This document shows, one piece after another, positions 43,090 to 47,973 of a stretch of 47,973 nt of DNA. The stretch's first letter is position 1, and every line of letters starts with the position of its first letter. Location: assembly GCA_964490725.1 (NCBI GenBank), contig CAZBDU010000035.1, positions 1 through 47,973 of the forward strand, in the 5' to 3' direction. Source of the DNA: CAZBDU01 sp964490725. GTDB lineage: Bacteria > Spirochaetota > Spirochaetia > SZUA-6 > DRHE01. A program made the translations under genes and the position numbers. The notes under the pieces were generated by a model, which did not search any database, had not been told where the DNA came from, and saw only the letters and a program-made list of their open reading frames with translations.

Positions 43090-43112
43090 TTGGTTGTAGA
43101 GATTGGTTGTAG
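43090..43112. repeat. Direct repeat upstream of the DEAD-box gene
   Basis: TTGGTTGTAG at 43090-43099 and again at 43103-43112 (period 13). It overlaps the ribosome-site region and a possible -10 (TACAAC, minus strand) of the helicase gene. Confidence 0.6.
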
Positions 43113-43126
43113 GGTGCGCAGGACGC

Positions 43127-44860
43127 CTAGGCTACCGACTGCAGCTCCCTTACCCAGCGCCTGCAGTGCCTGGAAAACTCCGCGAAAGCGTGTTCCAGGT
43201 TCTGCTGGATGCCGCTGTTGAAGCTTGCGTAGCGCCTGCGCGATCTGTGGAGCAGGCGGGCGATGGAACGAGCCATGGAGAGGGCGGGCTGCCCCTCGCC
43301 CCTGCGGATGATCTCCGCCACCCGGGACTGGAAGGAATGCCGGGTTTCGCGCAGCTGGGCCGAGAACTCGGCGGCCCTCAGGATCTCCTGGGTGATGCGG
43401 ATGAAGTGATAGCCTTTTACCGCCAGCGCCACCGCGTCCGGGAAAAGTCTGGGTCGGGTCAGCAGGGAGCCGAGCAGATAACGTGCGTAGAGCAGTCCGT
43501 AGCTTCCAAACCCCTGCTTCACGAGGGAGAGCAGAAGCGCTCTGATGTCGGTCCAGTCCACCGCTCGTGCCGCCCTGGCGCTGTCCGGACGTCTGCTCAA
43601 CAACGTGGCGCAGCGCTCGAAATAGCGCGCCGGGGAGTACAGCTCGGAGAGCACCCGCTTGTAGCCGGCGATCAGCTCCGCCTCCGGCATGCGCGGTGTG
43701 AAGTTCAGGGTCAGGATGTGGGTGTTGTTGCCGCTGGCGGCCCCGCGCAACCGGCCCTCCCTCTCCAGACGGCGGCCCAGCTGCGTGCTGGGCAGCGCCG
43801 TGAGAAGCCCCACCATGGCCACCGGGATCCCGGCCGCCTGCACGAACTCGATCTGCCGGTCGAAGATGTCCGGCGGATCGGTGTCGAACCCCAGGATGAA
43901 TCCGCCGGTGACCTCCAGACCGCGCCGCTGTATCTTCTCCACGCTCTCCAGTATGCCGGTCTTGAGATTCTGGCCCTTCTGAGTGTACCGCAGGGTTTCC
44001 CGATCGGGGGTCTCGATCCCCACGAAGACCATGGCGAAACCGGCGGCGACCATCAGGTCCAGGAGCTCCTCGTCCTGGGCCAGGTCGATGCTGGCCTCGG
44101 TGGAGAAGCTGAACGGGAACCCTCGCGCCTTCTGCCAGGCGGTCACCTCCACGAGCAGCTGCTTCACCTTTCGTCGGTTGCCGACGAAGTTGTCGTCCAC
44201 CACGAACAGCGGTCCCCGGAAACCAGTGGCGTACACCGCCTCCAGCTCCCCCAGGAACTGGACAGGCGTCTTGGTGCGCTGGGTCCGGCCGAACATCTCG
44301 ATGATATCGCAGAACTCACAGTTGTAGGGGCAGCCGCGGGAGTACTGCAGCGGCATGCTGTCGTAGGCATCCACATCGATCAGATCGAAACGCGGGGCGG
44401 GCGTCCCGGCCAGGTCCGGTTTGCCCTCGGCGCGGTACACAGCCTGCGGCCGCCCGGCCTCCAGATCCTCGAGAAAGCGCGGCAGAGTCAGCTCCGCTTC
44501 GTCCAGGACGAAGAAGTCCACGCCCTCGATCTCCCGATGCGAGGCAATCGGATACGGCCCGCCCGCCACCACCGGCTTGCCCTGCTCCCGGCAGACCCTC
44601 ACCACCTCCTCGAAGGAGCTCTTCTGAACAATCATCGCCGATATGAACACCAGGTCGCAGTCCTCGATGTCTTCCCTCCTGAGCGCCCGCACGTTCAGAT
44701 CGACCAGGCGGAGCTGGTATTCCGGGGGAAGCAGGGCGGCCACGGTCATCAGACCCAGCGGCGGGATGGAGGCCCGCTTGCCAATGAACGGCAGCGCGTA
44801 GTCGAAGCTCCAATAGGTAGTGGGGATTTTCGGGTAGACCATCAGTATCCTGCGAATCAT
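43127..44860 (-). CDS. B12-binding-domain radical SAM protein (DUF4070-like)
   Basis: 577 residues. N-terminal cobalamin-type Rossmann domain (~1-150; RILMVYPK, LRLVDLNVRAL, PVVAGGPYPIAS), without an obvious DxHxxG. The radical SAM cluster C177, C181, C184 is in SRGCPYNCEFCD, followed by FVVDDNFVGN and FVGIETPDRETL. The long C-terminal part resembles DUF4070 and HpnP-type methylases. Substrate unknown; no hopanoid genes are nearby. ATG 44860 has GGAAAGG upstream. Related to the gene at 46279. Confidence 0.9.
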   Translation of the reverse strand: MIRRILMVYPKIPTTYWSFDYALPFIGKRASIPPLGLMTVAALLPPEYQLRLVDLNVRALRREDIEDCDLVFISAMIVQKSSFEEVVRVCREQGKPVVAGGPYPIASHREIEGVDFFVLDEAELTLPRFLEDLEAGRPQAVYRAEGKPDLAGTPAPRFDLIDVDAYDSMPLQYSRGCPYNCEFCDIIEMFGRTQRTKTPVQFLGELEAVYATGFRGPLFVVDDNFVGNRRKVKQLLVEVTAWQKARGFPFSFSTEASIDLAQDEELLDLMVAAGFAMVFVGIETPDRETLRYTQKGQNLKTGILESVEKIQRRGLEVTGGFILGFDTDPPDIFDRQIEFVQAAGIPVAMVGLLTALPSTQLGRRLEREGRLRGAASGNNTHILTLNFTPRMPEAELIAGYKRVLSELYSPARYFERCATLLSRRPDSARAARAVDWTDIRALLLSLVKQGFGSYGLLYARYLLGSLLTRPRLFPDAVALAVKGYHFIRITQEILRAAEFSAQLRETRHSFQSRVAEIIRRGEGQPALSMARSIARLLHRSRRRYASFNSGIQQNLEHAFAEFSRHCRRWVRELQSVA

Positions 44861-44867
44861 GCGTGTC

Positions 44868-44925
44868 CTTTCCTTCCCAGGGCTACAGGCGCCCGTGGAA
44901 ACACGGGCGCCTTCTTGTATGGGTG
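44868..44925 (-). promoter_or_regulatory. Stable nested hairpin in the radical SAM leader
   Basis: On the minus strand GGCGCCCGTG, loop TTTC, CACGGGCGCC (44911-44888) makes a perfect 10 bp stem. TACA/TGTA and CCCA/TGGG extend it outward across small bulges, and the last arm lies against the ribosome site. Read on the plus strand it is a GAAA-tetraloop hairpin followed by TTCTTGT, so an antisense terminator is the alternative. Confidence 0.55.
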
Positions 44926-45022
44926 ACCGCGAAGGAGGCTGCACAGTTGCAGGATTCGTCCCTCGAATGGAGAGATCTCACCCGCGCCAGAGCGCGCTTC
45001 CCCCGGGATGGGTATCGAAGAC

Positions 45023-45047
45023 CCGGGGCGAACCGACTCCGCCCCGG
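45023..45047 (-). terminator. Hairpin after the RRM gene
   Basis: CCGGGGCG and CGCCCCGG pair over 8 bp with a 9 nt loop, about 28 bp after the RRM stop. No T-run. Candidate terminator between the RRM and radical SAM genes. Confidence 0.5.
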
Positions 45048-45074
45048 TGCTTCAGTGGTTGCTGGATCTCGAGA

Positions 45075-45368
45075 CTACCAGCGGTCCCGCTGGCCGCCGC
45101 CCCTGCGGCCGCCGCTGCCTTCCCGTGGCTTGGAGACGTTCACGGTCAGACTCCGGCCCTCCATCTCGGTCCCGTTGAGGGCCGCGATGGCGTTCTCGGC
45201 TTCCTGCTGCGTGCTCATCTCCACGAAGCCAAAACCGCGCGACTTGTCGGTGTAGCGGTCCTTGACCACTGTGGCGGATTCCACCGTGCCGTGGGCGGCA
45301 AACAGCTCCCGGATCTGATCATCCGTGACGGAGTACGGCAAACCGCCGACGTAGAGCTTCTTGTTCAT
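45075..45368 (-). CDS. RRM-type RNA-binding protein
   Basis: 97 residues. A single RRM with RNP2 LYVGGL (5-10) and RNP1 RGFGFVEM (44-51), then a short Gly/Arg tail (GGRRGGGQRDRW). Similar glycine-rich RRM proteins in cyanobacteria are cold-inducible. The ATG has AGGAGG upstream. The promoter at 45545-45573 predicts a ~170 nt leader. Confidence 0.95.
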   Translation of the reverse strand: MNKKLYVGGLPYSVTDDQIRELFAAHGTVESATVVKDRYTDKSRGFGFVEMSTQQEAENAIAALNGTEMEGRSLTVNVSKPREGSGGRRGGGQRDRW

Positions 45369-45540
45369 GTTCTCCTCCTAGAGAATTACGCTTCTTCCTT
45401 TGACACTCACCGCCAAGGAGCAGAACATGTCGGTTTGGCCTACAGTCTGGTCGGTTTCCCTTTGGTATGACATGCAAAGTCGGAATGTCTGGGCTTCTTT
45501 GTGTATGTATTTGGCCCCAGAGAGCCCTTCCTGGAACCTA
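45369..45540 (-). promoter_or_regulatory. Long 5' leader of the RRM gene
   Basis: A+T-richer than its surroundings and without a supported gene. On the minus strand the octamer AAACCGAC occurs at 45436-45429 and again at 45457-45450, with a related TTCCGAC at 45485-45479. A CTTTG...CAAAG hairpin lies between. Candidate site for autoregulation by the RRM protein or temperature response. Confidence 0.5.
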
Positions 45541-45544
45541 CGCC

Positions 45545-45573
45545 AAGGTACTCGTTTTGCAGGACGAAGTCAA
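45545..45573 (-). promoter_or_regulatory. Promoter of the RRM gene
   Basis: Minus strand: TTGACT (45573-45568), 17 bp spacer, TACCTT (45550-45545). Start near 45538. Confidence 0.6.
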
Positions 45574-45651
45574 GCGGTCCTGGCCGGCCCGCCTGGGGTC
45601 CCGCCTCGCGCCCCCGGTTCCGTCCTTCGCCGGCCGGCGCGCCGGGGACGC

Positions 45652-45882
45652 TCAACCGGACTTGAGCCTGACCCAGGACCTCTTCTCCGGGGCTCTCTGG
45701 GCGATCTCCCCTTCCACCAGCCCCTGCTCGCCCAGAGACTTCATCAGCTGCAGGATGTAGTCTTTCGAAATGCCGAGCCTCTTGGCAAAGAAATCGCACT
45801 TCAGCTTCTTGTCGCCCTGGTCCTGCATGACCTCGAGCATCCGCTTTTCGTAGCGCTGTCTCGTCTCCTTGTTCAGCTCCAT
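45652..45882 (-). CDS. Small winged-helix-like protein (76 aa)
   Basis: Predicted helical protein with a plausible helix-turn-helix (CDFFAKRLGISKDYILQLMK) and a short C-terminal wing (LVEGEIAQRAPEKRSWVRL). Charged N-terminus (MELNKETRQRYEKRM). ATG 45882 has GGAAAG upstream; the longer upstream frame is low-complexity and not protein-like. Exact family not recognised. Lies between the RRM promoter and the radical SAM accessory gene. Confidence 0.75.
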   Translation of the reverse strand: MELNKETRQRYEKRMLEVMQDQGDKKLKCDFFAKRLGISKDYILQLMKSLGEQGLVEGEIAQRAPEKRSWVRLKSG

Positions 45883-45980
45883 CTTTCCGTTCCCTCCCTT
45901 CCTCTGCAATCGAGGCGATGCCGGCGCGCATAACACGCGCGTCGCGCCCCGCCGGCCCTCCCCCGCAGGCGGCGCCGAGG

Positions 45981-46259
45981 CTATTTCCTCCGCCTGCGCA
46001 GCTGCCCGTACCGTTCGGCCATGGGCCGGGTGACCTGGTGAAACCGCAGCCTGTAGCGCCACCGCAGAGACACCTCCCGGCCGTACCGGCGCGCCGCCGT
46101 CCCCAGCCGCAGGGTGCCCCAGCGCCAGACGTTGCCGCCGCTCCTGAGCAGAGACGGCGGCGCCAGCACCACCATCAGCGCCATCTTGCCCAGCCAGCGC
46201 CGCACGGGCCTGATGGCCGCCAGCGTCCTGGAGACCGCCGTCCGGTATCGTTCTCTCAT
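45981..46259 (-). CDS. Small basic protein downstream of radical SAM gene
   Basis: 92 residues, strongly basic (many Arg), with one moderately hydrophobic stretch (KMALMVVLAPPSLL). Not recognised. ATG 46259 has GGAGGAG upstream and lies 19 bp after the radical SAM stop, so the two are co-transcribed. Could be an accessory subunit. Confidence 0.65.
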   Translation of the reverse strand: MRERYRTAVSRTLAAIRPVRRWLGKMALMVVLAPPSLLRSGGNVWRWGTLRLGTAARRYGREVSLRWRYRLRFHQVTRPMAERYGQLRRRRK

Positions 46260-46278
46260 TCCGCCGTCTCCTCCAGGC

Positions 46279-47673
46279 TCAGATCGCCCGCGCCTCGCCG
46301 CGGGGCAGCAGATCCGTGAGCCGGAATCCCGCCAGCGAGAAGGCAGGGAAGCCCGACAGCGACGCTTCCTCCGCGGGAAACAACCGTGTGGCCAGACGCG
46401 GGAGGTCCGCCATCTCGCGCCTCAGGCCGCTGCGGAAGCCCAGGTTCATGGCCAGGTGGTAGGCGGGATGATCCGCGTTGGCGGGCAGCCGTCTCAGCAC
46501 CGCCGGAAGCCTGGTGAACTCCCTTGCCACCCATAGCCGCCCCGCCTGCAGCTCGAAGGGGCTCATGTTCCGCGGCTTGAACACCGTGGTGGAGTGATCG
46601 TAGTACCGCCAGTCGGTGGTCAGCAGCCGGCCCTCCTCCCGCAGCTGCCTGTAGGTGCGCGTGCCCGGATAGGGAGTCAGCACGTTGATGGAGGCCGAGC
46701 TGACGCGATGGCGCTCCAGGAAGTCCAGCGTCTCCGGGAAGGTCTCGGTGGTGTCGGTGTCGAAGCCGAAGATCAGCGACGCGTGGAAATAGATGCCGTG
46801 CTCCTTGACCCTGGCGATAGCCTCCCCGACCCGTTCCACCTCCTTGAGGGACTTCCGCATGATCTTCAGCTGGCTGGTGGACACGCTCTCCAGGCCGAAG
46901 AACAGGCCCACGCAGCCGCTGCGGGCGGCCAGGCGCATGAGCTCGCTGTTCTTCACGAACGACAGCGAGGCCTGCCCCACCCACCGGATCGAAAGCGGCT
47001 CGATCGCCCGGAACAGCTCCCTGGCGTAGCCCGGATCGCCGATGATGTTGTCGTCCAGGAAGATGAACAGCTTCCCGCCCGAGTCAGTGATGTCGCGAAC
47101 CACGTTGGCTACGGGCACGTGGCGGATCTTCCGGCCGAAGATGTCATGGACGCAACAGAAATCGCAGTTGTAGGGGCAGCCGCGGGTGGTCATGATGGGG
47201 ATCACGCCGAAGGGCCTCTTCCCGGTCTGCCTGCGGCGTTTCAGGTCCACATACTCATCCAGCGGCGGGCAGGCGCGATGATAGGTCCGCTGCAGCCTGC
47301 CGCCCTCGAAATCCTCCAGCACTTGCAGCCACACGCCCTCCGCCTCGCCGATCACCACCGCGTCCGCATGGCGGAGAGCCTCCTCGGGAAGCAGCGTGGG
47401 GTGCACCCCGCCCAGCACCACCGTCCTGCCCCGCTTGCGGAACTCACCGGCCAGCTCGTAGGCCCTGGCCGCGTTGGAGGTCATGCAGCTCAAGCCCACC
47501 AGGCTGCACTCCTCGTCCAGATCGATGCGCTCGATTTCCTCCTCTATGATCCTCACCTCGTGCTTTGCGGGGGTGAGGCCGGCGATCAGATGCAACGCCA
47601 GCTGAGGAATCATGAGGAACCGCGGTTTGCGCAGACTGGGGTCCTTGCACGGGGATATCAAGAGGATCTTCAC
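46279..47673 (-). CDS. B12-binding-domain radical SAM protein
   Basis: 464 residues, paralogous in plan to the gene at 43127 but shorter. N-terminal cobalamin-type domain (KILLISPCKDPSLRKPRF, VGLSCMTSNAARA, VVLGGVHPTLLP), then C166, C170, C173 in TRGCPYNCDFCC, LFIFLDDNIIGDPG, GLFFGLESVSTSQL and SLIFGFDTDTTETF. GTG 47673 has GGAAGGAGG upstream; upstream in-frame sequence belongs to the structured leader. Substrate unknown. Confidence 0.92.
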   Translation of the reverse strand: MKILLISPCKDPSLRKPRFLMIPQLALHLIAGLTPAKHEVRIIEEEIERIDLDEECSLVGLSCMTSNAARAYELAGEFRKRGRTVVLGGVHPTLLPEEALRHADAVVIGEAEGVWLQVLEDFEGGRLQRTYHRACPPLDEYVDLKRRRQTGKRPFGVIPIMTTRGCPYNCDFCCVHDIFGRKIRHVPVANVVRDITDSGGKLFIFLDDNIIGDPGYARELFRAIEPLSIRWVGQASLSFVKNSELMRLAARSGCVGLFFGLESVSTSQLKIMRKSLKEVERVGEAIARVKEHGIYFHASLIFGFDTDTTETFPETLDFLERHRVSSASINVLTPYPGTRTYRQLREEGRLLTTDWRYYDHSTTVFKPRNMSPFELQAGRLWVAREFTRLPAVLRRLPANADHPAYHLAMNLGFRSGLRREMADLPRLATRLFPAEEASLSGFPAFSLAGFRLTDLLPRGEARAI

Positions 47674-47689
47674 GGCGCACTGCCTCCTT

Positions 47690-47788
47690 CCTTCGAAGCG
47701 AGCCTCCATGCGGCCCGCGGCGGGCGCACCTTGGAGACGGGCGGCCTCCAAGGTACTGTGCAACTCGAGCGATGCCCCGCTTCGAAGG
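47690..47788 (-). promoter_or_regulatory. Structured 5' leader of the radical SAM gene
   Basis: On the minus strand CCTTCGAAGCG (47788-47778) and CGCTTCGAAGG (47700-47690) are perfect 11 bp complements. They enclose a second perfect 9 bp hairpin, ACCTTGGAG / CTCCAAGGT (47754-47728). The 3' arm of the outer stem abuts the GGAAGGAGG ribosome site, so its formation could control translation. The B12-box GCCACTG is absent, so it is not a standard cobalamin riboswitch. Confidence 0.6.
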
Positions 47789-47874
47789 GGGAAGCGTGTA
47801 TACGGCCGCGGCGAAAGGCGCCCCGGCCGAGGGGCGATGTGGAATCGCGCGACACCCGCGGTGCCTGATCAGCC

Positions 47875-47903
47875 AGTATAGCACCGCCATCCTGCAGGCA
47901 CAA
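47875..47903 (-). promoter_or_regulatory. Promoter of the radical SAM gene
   Basis: Minus strand: TTGTGC (47903-47898), 17 bp spacer ending in extended TGC, TATACT (47880-47875). Start near 47868, about 195 nt before GTG 47673. Confidence 0.7.
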
Positions 47904-47973
47904 GCCGGACCCGTCCGGCCCAGCAATTCTCAATTTGGCCGAGGGTGGTGGTTCGGCATGGATGTTGTTGCTC

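Noticed and set aside
43127..44860. Naming the radical SAM gene hpnP or hpnR
   Set aside because: Only broad family resemblance; no hopanoid genes in the window.
44888..44911. Calling the hairpin a simple terminator
   Set aside because: No plus-strand gene ends nearby, so I list it as a leader structure with the terminator as an alternative.
45440..45931. Minus-strand 163-codon frame through the small HTH gene
   Set aside because: It runs through the HTH gene in another frame and lacks protein-like composition and a ribosome site.
47674..47868. Canonical cobalamin riboswitch
   Set aside because: The conserved B12-box GCCACTG is missing and the helices do not match the known layout.

Overview
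High-GC bacterial chromosome segment, most likely from a spirochaete (Spirochaetota). I infer this from several things. There is a 1Fe-type superoxide reductase (neelaredoxin). A PASTA protein without a kinase domain is followed by fmt and def. A folP-cdaA-cdaR-acpS-DUF2225-truA-udg-priA gene string is present. The ABC binding protein has the cysteine-less N-terminus ending in AGGSQE that is common in spirochaetal binding proteins. The phylum assignment is an inference; no rRNA is present. The first ~57 bases are not genomic: they read as a degraded Illumina P7/index/Nextera adapter, so the first gene is cut by an assembly artefact.

Layout. 58-2968 (minus): a two-component NHEJ locus (Ku, then a stand-alone LigD ligase domain) followed by a novel BRCT-MerR-TPR protein. 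3217-8420 (plus): an unknown gene, then the MoxR / DUF58 / transglutaminase cassette. 8408-11274: small genes that look like envelope or stress functions (PD40 lipoprotein, DUF1707/LiaF-like protein, STAS protein, divergent sigma factor). 11484-16446: a ketoglutaric-semialdehyde-type dehydrogenase, divergent from oligoendopeptidase F and an MFS exporter. 16730-20964: an accessory patch with a Phd/VapC toxin-antitoxin pair, a GNAT, an acyltransferase 3, an A+T-richer and probably transferred M20 peptidase, and tRNA-Gly(CCC).

21092-23548 (minus): def-fmt-PASTA operon. 23958-31744 (minus): one tightly overlapping eight-gene operon, folP-cdaA-cdaR-acpS-DUF2225-truA-udg-priA, behind a strong promoter. 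It joins folate, c-di-AMP, ACP activation, tRNA modification and DNA repair/restart. 32043-35849 (plus): superoxide reductase, a small COG2426 membrane protein, a UvrD/Rep helicase and a DUF1638 protein.

35813-41809: a divergent uptake locus. A TIM-barrel isomerase (minus) faces a binding protein, fused permease, ATPase and RpiR/SIS regulator (plus), with a palindromic operator inside the promoter. I read it as a candidate sugar-phosphate or phosphorylated-compound importer of the AfuABC type. 41797-47673 (minus): a DEAD-box helicase, two related B12-binding radical SAM proteins, an RRM protein with a long promoter-defined leader, a small HTH protein and a small basic protein.

Many promoters match sigma-70 consensus well (TTGACA-like, 16-18 bp spacer, TATAAT-like, often extended TGn). 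In three cases (folP, the antitoxin and the TIM-barrel gene) the promoter lies so close to the ATG that the mRNA should be leaderless or nearly so. In two other cases (the 47673 radical SAM gene and the RRM gene) the promoter predicts long 5' leaders, which are the best candidates for undescribed RNA regulation.
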